A stretch of 64,000 nucleotides of DNA from Strigops habroptila. Its lineage: Eukaryota; Chordata; Aves; Psittaciformes; Psittacidae. Where the stretch lies: positions 1,275,180-1,339,179 of the forward strand of contig NC_046358.1 in NCBI RefSeq assembly GCF_004027225.2, in the 5' to 3' direction. Numbering within the stretch: the first letter of the stretch is position 1; each line of letters starts with the position of its first letter. This document shows, piece by piece, positions 28,134-41,005 of this stretch. The notes below the pieces were generated by a model. It was not told the DNA's origin and searched no databases. It saw nothing but the letters and a program-made list of their open reading frames with translations. The position numbers and the translations under genes are program-made.

Positions 28134-31100
28134 TCACTCCTCATCCTCCAGCTTGAGGCTGACGCTGCGGGGCTTGGCCCTGGGCAGCCCTGGGGCTGCT
28201 GCTGAAGGTCCTGCCCCGTCCCACTCGGCCTGGCTGGAGCCCCGCGACCGCAGGAGCTGGTTCTGCTTGCGGAGGACGTCGACGGGCGCCAGGCACCCAT
28301 AGGTGCCTTTGCCCAGCGTGGGCCGCGAGGGGCCCTTGGGCAAGTGGGCCTGGGCTGCTGCCTCGAGCTGGGCAAGGTGGGCTGCGTAGCCCTCGGACAC
28401 GAACTGCGGGACACACAGACATGGCACGCTCCCTCCATGGGTCAGCAATTGGCCCCTACAGCTCTAACCCGGCCCCAGCCCCACCACTGTACCTGGCACT
28501 GGTTGTTGAACTTCTTGATGGCCCGTCCCACGATGTAGATGTTCGTTGGCGGGAGCCCCAGGGAGCTGTAGACGGAGATGTCCTTGGTGGAGCCGTAGCC
28601 AGCGATGATGTTGATCTCTGCCTGCCCATGGAGGACAGGAGCGTTAGGGCAAGGACCAACCCTTCCCACAGGGACAGCCACCCCCAGGGGGACTGGGACA
28701 CCCTCATTCTATGGGATAGATGCAACATCCACAAGCTGGGACCTCCCCTCTGTGCCTGGGAGATGGCACCAGCTCCATCATGGTTGAGCTCCGAGCATCC
28801 CCACGCTGCCCCCTGAGACAGCCCACGCTGCCCCACCACCAGCACCAGCCCCGTGTCCCCTCGGCAGGAGTGTCCCTGTGCCCACCTCGGTGCGCAGGCT
28901 CTGGAGGAAGGCGGTTTTCTGGCGCAGGGGGTCGTGGGTGAGCCCGTCGCAGAAGGACACGGAGCCGTAGGGGAAGTTGTGCTGGGAGAGCCAGGCCACC
29001 ACGCGGTGCTTCTGCATGTCGGGGCGCCCCGTCACGTAGATGATCATGTAGCCCAAGTCCTGCCAGTGCCTGGGAGGGGACACACGCTGCTGCCAGGAGT
29101 CCATGCAGGGACAGTCCCAGTCCTGCTGTTGGGAAGCCACTGAGCATCTCCCCGCACAGCACCCATGGGTGCTACCTCCAAAACCTTCCTCCTCCCAGGG
29201 GGTTAAGCAAGGCAGAGCTGCAGGGTACCACAGCAGGCTTCAGGACCATAACCAGGAGAGGACTTTTTGCCCACAGGAAGGCACCAGTGCAGAGGTGCTG
29301 GGCAAGGCGGTGGTGGGAGATGCCCCAGCTCCTCCCTGGGACATCAGCCTGCTCTGATGCCTCCACTACCCCAATTTTCTTGTCACCACGCCGTGAAAGG
29401 AGGGGAGAACATCCCCTTTACATGAAGGGCACCTACCGTACGACGTCGACAGCCCCTGCCCGCACTTTGGGGTCATTGCCCATGATGGAGACGCTGGCGG
29501 CGAAGGAGCCATCGATGCTGAACACGATGGACTCGGTGCCAGGGGCCACCACGGTCAGGTACGCCTCGGCGAAGCTGTGATCCCCCCTGGGATGGGACAG
29601 TGGCAAGGGCTCAGCACCAGCTCTGCCCACAGGGCTGGAGGAGGACCCGAGGTGGCCCCGCACACCCGCTGCTCACCTCACCACCATGCGCACGGGGTAG
29701 ATGCCGATGGCCAGAGCTCTGTCTGGAGGGATGGTGAAGGTCAGGCGCCCGCTGCCGCTCGTCACCTCGGTGCCATAGTACATCCACTTCCCCGACAGCG
29801 GCTGCGTCATGACGTAGATGTCCACCTGGGAGAGGGAAAAAGGGCTGAGCAGGGTCTGAACCTCCCAATCCTGCTGCATCCCCAACCTACACGTCCTTAC
29901 AACCCTCTCCCACCGCCCTACAGAGGGTCCTGGTCACAGCATCCCTTCCCCTGCTGCGAGTGACACCGGGCCCATGTCCTTTCCCGTGGTGGCACCCATG
30001 AGCCCAGCGGTACCTTCTCCCCGGTCAGTGTCACCACGTCCAGGGGGCCGTACATGAAGCGCCCGGTGAGGACCTGGGCTTTGCCCTCGCACACGATCAC
30101 GTCGCAGACCCGGTGGTTGGCCGTCACGTTCTGCAGGGACACGGGGACCAGCAGCTCACAGCGGAGCCACGGATGGCACCTGAGGTGGCCCAAGGGCCCC
30201 ACTGGGCTGTGGGACCACCCCAGCATCCTCCTGGCACAAACCCTCCCAGCAGCATCACCCCACAACCAGGGTCCACCCAGGGGTGACCGGAGGAAGGGTC
30301 AGGATCCCGATGGCCATGGGACACATACCCGGATCTTCATCTGGGTGCGCCGGCGCTGCCACTTCTCCCGGGGGATGGCAGGGCTGTAGGTGGAGCCCTC
30401 CTCATTCTCTGCTGGCTGCGACTCCTCCTTCTCCATCACCTGCCCAGCAGCACGGTCCCAGCTCAGCTCCACCAGCCCCACGGCGCTGTGCTGCCCACCC
30501 CGCCGTGCCCACCATACCTGGCGCAGGATGAAGGCCACCACGTCGGAGGATTCCCAGTAGCTGGCATGGAAGAGGTGGGGCAGGGTGATGGTGGGGAAGG
30601 CAGTCAGGGCTTCGGGGCAGTACAGCAAGTAGTCGATGCGCTTCCGGCCCCACCAGCGCTCCAGGACTGTGGGGAGAGCTGGAATGAATCCCTTCTCGGA
30701 CCTTATCCCGCCTCGTGCATCCCAAAGTGCTGGTGTGGGATGGGATGGGCAGGGATGGTGCTTACCCTTGACAAGTTCACTGGTGCTAGCAGGATCGGGG
30801 GGCTCTACAGGCTCACTGCTCTTCCAGAAGCCCCCGAAGCTGCTGGTGGGGGTAGGAGGGGTGGCCATGTCCACCTTGGGCAGGAAGAGGGCAGAGTGCA
30901 TCTGCAGGGTATCCGCTGTGGGGAGAGATGGGTGAGGACACCCTGACCCCCTGGGGACACCCATCACCATGGGACCCCCCTCCAGCAGAGCCCCAAAGGG
31001 GTGGGCAGGGCTTGTGGATCACTTTGCTCCCACCCAGCCAGGCTCCTGCTGTGCTGGGGGTGCTCTGGGTACCCCAGCACAGCACTGGAGCCCATAACAC

Positions 31101-34100
31101 ACCGCGGGGTGCCCAGGACCAGCCCGGTGAGGGGGTGCTCACCCAGCAGGGACGAGGTGCCATCACCCAGGGGGTACTTCTGGTAGCGGGGCACGCTGAG
31201 CGGTGGGACAGCGTGGAAGGCCTTGGCCAAGAGGGGCTCCAGGCGGGAGGCGCAGGGGTCGGCCGCGTGGAAGAGGTTGTAGATCTGCTCACAGGCAGGA
31301 CGCAGCTGAGCCACTGGTGACGAGAAGGGGGGGATTGGGGCTGCCCAACCTGCATGGTGAGGAGCCCAACTGGGGCAGGGCATGAGGGCTGGTGGGGATG
31401 GGGCAGCACAGCTCAATGCCCAGGAGGGAGAAAGCAACACCCAGCGACAGGAAAGGCAAACCCAGGACACCAGTGACAGGCTGGGGCTGGCACAGATGAT
31501 GGGGCACACACCAACACTGACAAACATAAGGGGCTCAAACCCAAGCAGGGCTCTTTGGGGACACCACAGGGGGGTTCAGGCTTGCAGGGAGCACGACTTA
31601 AGCTCCATGGGGAGGGTTGGGGGCAGGCACCACGGCTGGCGGGGGTCCTCACCATCCAGAGCAGGCATGACGGTCTTGCGTAGCGCGAGCACCAGCCCCA
31701 GCGGGGAGCCAAAGAGGAAGAAGCCGGATACCTTAAAGTCGAGGCGGGTGCTGGCACCCTCTGCCCCATCCAGTGCCACGGTGCTGCTCCGCGATGCCTC
31801 CGGCTCCAGCGCGGCCTCGCTGGCCTGCAGGCTGGGACAGCAGAGCCAGTGGGCATGGGGAGGGATGGGGAGGGATAACATGGTCCCACTCCCACCAGCC
31901 CAGGGGCAAAGCTGTGCCTGGCACAGCCCCGTTAGCCCGGAGGAGCTGCTGGAAGAAGGGGAGCTCCAGAAGGCCCCCCCTGGGGCAGGCTGTCCCCGTG
32001 CAAAGCTCCATCCCAGGCTGGAGCAGATGGGAAATTCACCCTTTCCCAAAAGCACAACGTTAGTGGGGAGATCAGCAGCATTCCCATGAGGAGCTGCTGA
32101 CCATCCCCTTGCTCTCACCTGCACGAGGAGCTGTGACAGTGGCTCTCTCCCTGCTCCCTGCAGAGCGACTGTGGCCCTGGCTCGGGGTCTGATCCTGCTG
32201 CTCCATCTGCTCCATCAGCCAGCGGGTCCCGGCCGCCGCACAGCTCCGGGGAGATGGGCTCCATGCTCTGCAGGGGGAAACGGAGTGAGCACCAGCCCTG
32301 CTTGGCCACTACCAGCACCCAGAGGTGCGGATCCCCTCCCGAGCCACGGCAGGGTGCTGGTACTCACCAAGCTGCCGCGGCGGCTGCTGCTGCGGCTGCC
32401 CCCAGAGCCCACCCGGGTCTGGCAGAGCGCGTCGAAGCCCAGGATGCCCCCCACACAGTCCCCCAGCAGCACTACCTGCAGGCAGCACGCACCCGTGTCA
32501 AGGGGGACGAAGGACAGAGCCCCCAAAGCCCTCCACAGAGGGGAAAAGAGGGTCCTGGTGGAGCCAAGCCCCAGCTTTCCCCCCCACATCCCTCTGACCT
32601 GGCCGCAGAAGCCGGCTCCCTCCCTGGAGCGCAGGAAGGTGCCGTAGGCCTGGTTGGCACGAGCAATGACGGTGGCCAAGGCGTGCAGGTAGCCCCCCGA
32701 GGAGGTGGCCAGCAGTGGGAGGGCTGCCAGAGGGATGTGGTCCTGGCTGCTGTACAGCCTGTCCGTGTCGTGGCTGTAGGGGCTCAACCTGAGAGGGACA
32801 AAGGGAAGGATGAACAGGGCGGCCCCGATGGCCCTGTCACACCACATGGTGTTTGCTCGCCCTCAGGCTGCTGCGCCAGGAGTTATCCTCACCCCATTGC
32901 TTGTTCTGGGTGCCACTCAGAGAGAATGGATCACAGAATCATGGAATGGGTTGGGATGAAGGGAGCTTAAAGCTCCTCCAGCTTCAACCCCCTGCCACGG
33001 GCAGGGACACCTTCCACTAGAGCAGGTTGCTCCAAGCCCCTGTGTCCAACCTGGCCTTGAACACTGCCAGGGATGGGGCAGCCACAGCTTCTTTGGGCAC
33101 CCTGTGCCAGCGCCTCAGCACCCTTACAGGGAAGAGCTTCTGCCTCAGAGCTCATCTCAGTCTCCCCTCTGGCAGGTTAAAGCCATTCCCCCTTGTCCTG
33201 TCCCTACAGGCCCTTGTCCAAAGCCCCTCTCCAGGTTTCCTGGAGCCCCTTTAGGCACTGGAGCTGCTCTAAGGTCTCCCCTTCAGGAGCCTTCTCTTCT
33301 CCAGGCTGCCCCAGCCCAGCTCTCTCAGCCTGGCTCCAGAGCAGAGCTGCTCCAGCCCTCGCAGCAGCTCCGGGGCCTCCTCTGGCCTCGCTCCAGCAGC
33401 TCCACGTCCCTCTTGTGCTGTTGCCCCAGAGCTGGATCAGGACTGCAGGGGGGGTCTCCCCAGAGCGCAGCAGAGGGGCAGGATCCCCTCCCTGACCTGC
33501 TGCTCACGCTCTGGGGGTGCAGCCCAGCACACGGGGGGGTTCTGGGCTCAAGCGCACACTGAAGCCGGGTCATGGGGAGCTTCTCCTCACCCAACACCCC
33601 AAGTCCTTCTCCTCAGGCTGCTCCATCCAGCCTCCCCCAGCCTGTGTTTGCGCTGGGGATGCCCTGACCCAGGGACAGGACCTTGCCCTCGGCCTTGTTG
33701 AACTTCACAAGGTTTGCATGGTCCCACCTTTTCAGATCCAGGTCCCTTTGGATCCCATCCCTTCCCTCCAGCGTGCCAACCACACCACCCAGCTTGGTAT
33801 CCCTGGCTGAGGGTGCTATTGGTCCCACTCTCTAGGGCCACCACTTCCCCAGTCCCCTTCCACGTCTCGGGGGCGGTTTTCCATGTGGCCCCAGCACACA
33901 CCCATACCTGGAGACGAGGGCATAGGCAGCAGCACAGATGGGGGGACAGGGCACCAGGCGCAGCGCCACGTGTCCCAGCGCCTCGGGGAAGTGGACGCGG
34001 GTGACAGCATCGAAGGTGGCCGCCAAGGTCTGCACGTCCGCCTGCTTGGAGCCCGGCTCTCCCGAGCCCTGGTCCAGGATGTTCCCGCTGTGCAGGATGA

Positions 34101-37100
34101 GGAAGAGGACGTGGATCTGGCACACCGGCGCCGTGCCGTCCGACGAGCTGCCCTGCGGGGAGGAGAGCGCTGCTGTGGCCCCCGTAGCCAGGAGCATGGC
34201 CTGAGGGCTGGCATGAGCAGGACACGCACCTCGGAGAAGCTGGATGTCCCCAAACCTTCTCCATCCACCTTGGCAGTGCTGGGGCCTTCCCCTGTGAGGA
34301 CACAGCTCTGGTGAGCTCTCCTGGGGGGGCTCCAGCTGTGGTCACCCCGCTCTGGTGAGCCCAACTGGGGTGTCCAAGCAGGGGTCAGCCCCCTCCCAGG
34401 GCACTCACACCAGGGTTTGGGGCTGGAGCCCCCCAACAGCACTCACCCAGCGCCTCATCCAGCTCCACCGGCCGCTCCAGCGTGTCCAAGAAGTCATTGG
34501 AGCTCCACTTGGTCATCTCCTTGGCAAAGACCTCGTCGCTGTCAGACAGGTCCTCTGTGGTGGCAGGAGGGGGAACATGGGTATGGGGAGCACCCCTGTC
34601 CCTGCTCCCCAACCCCGACAGCCCCCTGCCAGGCACATCCAGCCCACCCTGAGCTGGTGTCACCGAAACACCGATCCCAACTGTACCGTGGGCATCGAAG
34701 AACTCCTCCTCGGAGCTGTTCTCGGAGTCACGGGCGATGTTCTGCATCCGCCACTCGGACAGGCTCTGAGGAGACACCCCCCCTGCCACCAGCGTGGGGT
34801 CAGCACCCAGAGCCCCCCACAGCAACACCCCGCTCCTGCCCCACAGCTCCCTCTTGTTCCTCCACTCAGACACGCCCCCCAAGGAGAGCCAGAGCCACTC
34901 CTGAGTGAGCCAGAGCCACCCCTGGGTCACCCAGAGACACCCCAGGAGAGCCGGAGCTATCCAAAGACCCCCCCAAATAGAGCCAGAGCCAACCCTGGGT
35001 CACCCAGAGCCACACCAAGAGAGCCAGAGCTACTTGGAGACCCCCCCCCAAATAGAGCCAGAGCCAGCCCTGGGTCACCCAGAGCCCCACCAGGAGAGCC
35101 AGGGCCACCGCTGGGTCACCCAGAGCCCCCCAAGTAGAGCAGAGCTACCCCTGGGTCACCCAGAGCCCCACCAGGAGAGCCAGGGCCAGCCGTGGGTCAC
35201 CCAGAGATCCCCACAGAAGACCCAGGCCAGGGCAAAGAAGGTCCCCCACCACCTCCTATGGCCAACAGCAGCAAATAGGGTTGGGATTTGGGATCCTCAT
35301 CCCACCCATGCAAGACCCGGTCTCTCACCTCCATGCTGGGAAGAGTAGGAAGACCGGGAAGAGGTGGACCACTGCTTGGTGAAGGTATCATCAGGGGAGA
35401 CATCGGCCTCCTGCTGCGCCTCGGCCCCTTCCTGCCCGCTGGCACGGTGCGGCTCCATCCGCCCCTCGGCGCTGGGCCCGGCCATGGGGGGTTCCTCGGC
35501 CCCACTGCACTTGCCCATCTTCTGTGCCAGCATCTGAGCGGTCTCGTCCTCCAGCTGGCGGATGTCCTCCATCGTCAGGTCCGTCCACTCGTCCTGCCAG
35601 CACCAGGCCTGGCGGTGGGCACGGAGCATCACCTTCCGCAGCCCTGCGTGGGCATGGAGGGGAGTGAGCCCGAGGGCAGCACTGGGGGCAGCGCTGGTGT
35701 TCCCAAAGTGAGGACACGGAGCTGCTGGAGCGAGGCCAGGGGAGGCCACGAGGATGCTCAGGGGCTGGAGCAGCTCCTGTATGGAGCCAGGCTGAGAACA
35801 TTGGGGCTGTTCAGCTGGGGAAGAGAAGCTGCGTGGAGACCTCAGAGCACCTTCCAGTGTCTGAAGGGGGTACAAGGGTGCTGGAGAGGGACCTTCATCA
35901 GGGACTGGAGCGATGGGACAAGGGGTGATGGGTTCAAACTGCAACAGGGAGGAATCAGGTTGGAGATAAGGCAGAAGCTGTTCCCTGTGAGGGTGCTGAG
36001 GCGCTGGCACAGGGTGCCCAGAGAAGCTGTGGCTGCCCCATCCCTGGCAGTGTTCAAGGCCAGGTTGGACACAGGGGCTTGGAGCAACCTGCTCTAGTGG
36101 AAGGTGTCCCTGCCCGTGGCAGGGGGTTGGAACTGGAGGAGCTTTAAGCTCCCTTCATCCCAACCCATTCCATGATTCTATGGCCCTGGGGCTGCCCAAA
36201 GCACCCCCCAGCAGTACCAAGAGCAGTTGAGGGCTCCCAATGCTCTGAACTCACCCACATCATGGATGAACTGCTCGATTTTGGACTGCATCCCCCAGTA
36301 GCGAAACTCCACCTTGCAGAGCTTGTAGGCGCACATCAGGGGCCCGGTGCTGGGGGACTCCAGCCAGTCATCCCCCAGCGGGCCCCGGCCTGTCTTGGTC
36401 GAGTGGTAGAGCTTGGGGTCCTCCTCGGGCTTGTATTCCCCAGGGGAGATGGGGTCACGCACGATGTCGATGGTGTCTGTGGGGAGAAGAGTGTTTGTCA
36501 CCCTGTGAGAGGATGCTCGGGCACAAAACCATGGAGTAATGTGCCCAAATCAGAGGGAAACACATCACATTATTCCCACAATCCATGCACCCAACACAGC
36601 TGGTAATACACACACTCTATCCTGCAGCTATAACAGCAAAAGCACCCTTGGGAGTCCCACAGCTGCCCCCCTAGACCTGAAGGTCCCCCAATAATGGGGT
36701 ATGGAGCAAAACCACCTGAGCCCCCATCAAGCTGCGGGTACAATAGCAACATCCCCCAGCTATTTTTTTGGGGAGATTACCCCAAAACTGAGGGAGGGCA
36801 CCCAGGAGAACATGAACCAACACCTCTTTGGGGGGGACATTCAGGCTCAACCCTGCCCAAAGTCTCCTGCAGTTTGGCTGCTCCAATATGGGGGGGTCCC
36901 AGGACCTTCCCATGGAGCTGTCCCCAGCCCATCCCCATCACCCTGCAGTTACGTGCCCCCGAGGTGCCCGCTGGCCTCTTCCTCCAGCTTGGGCTGGAAA
37001 AAGGAGGAAAAAGGACTTTTAAGACTGAGAAAGCAATGAAGTGTTACAGGGGAGATGCTCTGAAGTGAGGCTTTTCCCCATGGTGAAACACAAAACGCCA

Positions 37101-39960
37101 CAACCCCTCCAAACCTGCCCAACCTGCACCACGGGGTGGGAAAGCACCATGAGGTGGTGTCCAAAGTGAGTGGCAAGAGAAGCCGAGGGGACACCCCTCA
37201 GCGCAAAGGGCAAAGCACCTTCTGCAGCCACACCAAGGAAACCAGAGGTGCCCCAAGCCCATAAACCCAACGCCCAGCGCTGGGATGCTGGCCCATGGCT
37301 TGGCCCCGGTGGCAAAGTGAATATGAGCCTTTAAATCAGAGCCTGCCGGGCTGGCTGAGCAGCTCGGGTGGCAGCACGCTGCGGTTGGAGCCAGCCAGGA
37401 CCTGCCAGCTCCACGCAGGTCCTGGCAGCGCCACTCATGTGACAACCAGCAGGTCTGTTTGCTTCTAGGCTGCAAGAAGCTTGGCAAGGAGGCTGTTAGC
37501 CCTGCGGTTCACCCCGACCCGTGGTACCCTGCTGCCCTTTGAAACGCGAGATGGGCTTTAAATCTGCCCGTGCTATGGGTGAGAGGCAGAGCTGGCAAAG
37601 CAAATCCCGGTGGGATGTGTGCTGGGGACGGTGCCACCTCCGTGCAGCTCCCCATGGGAGGCAGGAGCCACCTGAGACACAACATGCCCTGTGGGAAGGC
37701 CATAGATGGCACGAAGGGAGGAAAACCAGGCAGGACGCCCAGCACGGGGCTCTATCCCCTTATCCCTGGTGGTGGTAGGGCTGGAATTGGTCGTCCCCAG
37801 CCCCAAGCACCGGCATCCCGGCCGGACATCCCCGGTGCTGCAGGAGCCAATGAGAGAAATAGGTCAGATGAATCATTTCCTCCAAGTGCCTATTTTAGGG
37901 CTCCATTTTAAGAGCAGCGCGTCATGCTCTGCGCTCCAGTGCCTGAACCGACCACATCCACAGCACCAGCAGAGGCAGGACACAGCACCCGCAGCCAAAG
38001 CTGCCAGGAGGAATCCCACCCCGGGCTCCCGGCTCTGCCCGTCGGTCCCCAATGGAAGCACTGGAAGGGTCTAGACCTGGAGAAGGATCTGGAGCAGAGC
38101 CCTGCGGAGCAGGGAAAGCAGGACGGGGCTTGGGGAAATGGGGACAGGCTTTTCCAGCTCCCCTGCTCCCTATGGAGCCTGCTGTGGGTTCCCAGCGAGG
38201 GGTTGGGAAGTAAAACGGTGCCAGAGTGAGTGGGACAGGGGGTGGGACACAGAGGAGCAGGCTCACATGAGGCAATGAGGGCTGCAAACAGATAGATTGG
38301 TATGGGAAGAAGGCAGAGGACAATATGCCCCCCAAAAAACACCTTTAATGTGGACTCTAGTTTAGCAGCACTGCCAAAGGATTGGGGAGGGAGCCTGGGA
38401 CAAGGAGGTTGGGGCACAGGCACCTTTTCCTGCCAGGGTCCCCCCATAACCATCCCCAAAGCACAAGATCCAGCAGGAAGAGCAAAGCGGAACGCGGCGC
38501 AGACACCAAACCCCGCAGCCAGCAGGGAAACCGGGTCCCTCGGGCACCTCAGCTCATCCCAGGAGCACCGTGTGGGAACGCCGCAGGCATCGTGTCCTGC
38601 CCAGCACCCCGAGCCAGCCATACGCACCCAAAATCCTCTGCCTCTTCTCAGCAGCGCTCAGGTTGAAGATGTTGGTCTGCTGGCCCGCGTCCGGCCGGTA
38701 GTACGTCTCGATCTCGATGGAGAACTTCTCCACGAAGGGACATGTGTACCTGGGGGACACGTGGGGACAGGGCTGAGCCCAGCGGCACACGGTCAGCCCC
38801 ATAGCCCACCCCACATCCCCCGCCTTGGGTCCTACCTGGTGCGGGTGTAGGGATAGGCATTCCAGGACTCCTCCTCCACCTGCAGTGCAGCCTTAGGGAG
38901 CAGCGCCCGGAACCAGCTGGGGATGTGGGAGCCCACATGGTAAACCTTGTGCGTGTACTGGCCGCTGCCGCCGGGGCCGTCGCTGTAGGGCCGGTTGGCC
39001 AAGATCTCCACGCCGCTGCCCTCGCCGCTCGACTCCTCCCGGCTCTTCTTCTGTGGGGAGAGCAGTGGGGTGAGCAGGGATCCCCCCTACCCTGAGACCC
39101 GCACAGCCTCGAGGCCTTGGCACCTCACCTGGGTCCCTGCACCCTCCGTCCCCACCGGTCCCCATACGCTTTACACACCCCAGCCCCACACCGACACCAG
39201 GCGCCCCTGCTTGGCTCAGTGGCCCCAAAGCCACCTGAACTGACACCCCTGCAGCCTGCCAGGCCCTTGGGGTCAGCCTCAGGCCCCTCATGGTTCGTGC
39301 TCAGCCCCACAGACCCCCATGTTGAGTCCCATAGCCCTCTACACCCTTCAGGCTCCATGCTGAGCCCCATAACCCTCTGCACCTCCCAAGCTCCATGCTC
39401 AGCCTCACAACCCTCTGCACCCTCCAGGCTCAGCCTTACAGCCCCTTGCACCCCACAGCCCCCCAGGCTGAGCCCCACAGCCCCCTGCACTCCCCAAGCT
39501 CCATTCTCAGCCCCACAGCCCCCTGCATTCCTCAGCTCCCCATGCTCAGCCCCACAGCCCCCTGCACCCCCCAAGCTCTAGTCTCAGCCCTACAGCCCCC
39601 TGCACCCCACAGCCCCCCAGGCTGAGCCCCACAGCCCCTTGCACCCCCCAAGCTCCATGCTCAGTCCCACAGCCTCCTACCCCCCCCATGCTCAGCCTCA
39701 TAGCTCTCTGCACCCCCCATGCTCAGCCCCACAGCCCCCTGTACCCCCTCAGGCTCAGCACCTCAGCCCCCTATAACCCCCAGGCTCCACGCTCAGCCCC
39801 AGAGCTCCCTACACCCCTCAGCTCCTCCTGCTCAGCCCCTCAAGGCTCAGCCCCACAGCCCCCCCGCGCCCCTCAGTCCCACCTGGATCATGTAGAGCTG
39901 GGCCACTTGGTACTCATCCAAGCTCATGGGCAGCACGATGTGGTACTCCTTGATGAGCAT
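28134..39960 (-). CDS. PITPNM1: Membrane-associated phosphatidylinositol transfer protein 1 (Nir2)
   Basis: 23 coding exons, 1,222 aa (human 1,244). Exons: 39883–39960, 38836–39050, 38628–38749, 36255–36476, 35329–35643, 34687–34782, 34447–34554, 34230–34291, 33908–34152, 32599–32788, 32368–32475, 32119–32267, 31653–31831, 31143–31313, 30766–30915, 30518–30666, 30329–30439, 30014–30130, 29677–29825, 29437–29586, 28886–29069, 28493–28621, 28134–28403. The N-terminal PITP domain (1–about 255, [19 protein letters not shown]) exchanges PI and PA. The FFAT motif EFFDAHE (344–350), preceded by acidic residues, binds VAP in the ER. The DDHD domain is around 600–880 ([16 protein letters not shown]), and the LNS2 domain (about 979–1133, [23 protein letters not shown]) targets PA at ER–plasma-membrane contacts. 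A CR1 lies in intron 9, another in intron 4, and the longest intron (36,477–38,627) shows no other feature. A 5' UTR intron is likely because an acceptor lies near 39,977. Confidence 0.96.
32930..33835 (-). mobile_element. CR1 LINE, about 0.9 kb, in PITPNM1 intron 9
   Basis: The longest CR1 copy of its subfamily in the window, in antisense orientation on the plus strand and therefore sense to PITPNM1. It runs from the 3' tail (AGAATCATGGAATGGG) through sequence matching the CR1 3' region that contains GAACTTCACAAGGTTTGCAT and ends near CACTCTCTAGGGCC. Confidence 0.85.
34880..35215. repeat. Minisatellite in PITPNM1 intron 5
   Basis: Tandem variants of GAGAGCCAGAGCCA...CTGGGTCACCCAGAG, roughly 60–70 bp per unit with half-unit substructure, about five to six units. 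CTGGGTCACCCAG is itself nearly palindromic. Confidence 0.75.
35714..36182 (+). mobile_element. CR1 LINE fragment in PITPNM1 intron 4
   Basis: Sense-oriented CR1 of about 470 bp ending CCATTCCATGATTCTATGG. It lies only 73 bp from the exon 4 donor. Confidence 0.85.
39290..39880. repeat. Minisatellite in PITPNM1 intron 1
   Basis: About 15 irregular units of AGCCCCACAGCCCCCTGCACC plus a variable AAGCTCCATGCTC part, so units are roughly 35–45 bp. The array abuts the donor of coding exon 1 (39,883). Confidence 0.75.
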
Positions 39961-40174
39961 GGCGGCGGGGGGCAGCGCCTGCAGGGGCGGCGGGCGGCCC
40001 GGCTCCGCTCAGCCCGGCTCCGCTCCCGGCTCAGCCCGGCCAGGCTCGGCCCGGCCCGGCCCGGCCCGCTCGGCGCCCGCTGCGACGCTCCCGGGCCCGC
40101 CCCGCTCCCATGGCAACGCGCCCCCCGCCCGCTCGGCTCCGCCCGCCCCCCTTCGGCACCACTCGCCACTTTTC

Positions 40175-40430
40175 GGCTACGCCCGCCCCCCCTCTTCGGC
40201 TCCCTTCGCCCTCCTTCGGCTCCCCTCGTCACCCCTTCGGCTCCCTTCGCCCTCCTTCGGCTCCCCTCGTCACCCCTTCGGCTCCCCTCGCCCCCCTTCG
40301 GCTCCCTTCGCACTCCTTCGGCTCCCCTCGTCCCCCCTTCGGCTTCCTTCGCCCCCCTTCGGCTCCCCTCGTCCCCCCTTCGGCTCCCTTCGTCCCCCCT
40401 TCGGCTCCCTGCGCCCTCCTTCGGCTCCTT
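40175..40430. repeat. Minisatellite in the PITPNM1 5' CpG island
   Basis: About 13 units of 18–21 bp built on CCTTCGGCTCCCCTCG. It lies upstream of the first coding exon, in the presumed promoter or 5' UTR region. Confidence 0.75.
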
Positions 40431-40537
40431 CCGCCGCCCCCCGCCGAACCTGCGCGGCTCCGAACCGGCCCCCCGGCTCGTGACATCACAGCCCGTTCCC
40501 ACGGAGACGGCTGTGACGTAGAGAGCGGGGGGGGCCG

Positions 40538-40545
40538 TGACGTCA
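40538..40545. promoter_or_regulatory. Palindromic CRE near PITPNM1 5' end
   Basis: TGACGTCA, a full CREB/ATF site, with a second CRE-like TGACGTA at 40,514. It lies between the PITPNM1 5' end and the CDK2AP2 3' end in a CpG-rich region. Confidence 0.55.
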
Positions 40546-40646
40546 GAGGCGGGGAGGCCGGATCTGCCCCCCCCCCAGTCCACTTCCCCGGTCCCGATCC
40601 TGCGGGCAGGGACCGGGACAAACGGGGCTTTGCTTAGAAACAGCCC

Positions 40647-40871
40647 TTTATTTAAGGGTTAAAACCGGGTTTTGCTCATTCCTGCACTGCTCAGACCTGC
40701 CACGGCACCGGGACACCCCCCCCCCGCGCTGAGCCCTGTCCCGGCGGCACCAGCCAGGGCACCAACACCCCCTTATCCGTGTGTGTCCCTCCCCCGTCAT
40801 CCCGCCTTCCCGCACACCCCCCCGCCCGCGGAGCCACAACCGGAGGCAGAGCCCCAACCACGTCCTTTATT
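40647..40871 (-). terminator. Two candidate poly-A signals of CDK2AP2
   Basis: AATAAA on the minus strand at 40,866–40,871 and again at 40,647–40,652. The nearer one is 135 bp after the stop codon; the farther one would give a longer 3' UTR. Confidence 0.6.
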
Positions 40872-41005
40872 TATAAAAACACGCATTTATAAAGAGCGGA
40901 GAGCGCGGGGGGGGGCCGCGGGCAGCACGGCGGCTCCCCCCCCCCGCCCCCAGCGGGGCAGGGACACCGGGGCTCCCGTCGGGGAGTCCCGGGGGGCAGC
41001 AGCCG

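Noticed and set aside
39924-40583. 219-codon minus-strand frame rich in EGSRRG repeats upstream of PITPNM1
   Set aside because: Translation of the CCTTCGGCTCCCC minisatellite; no evidence of coding.
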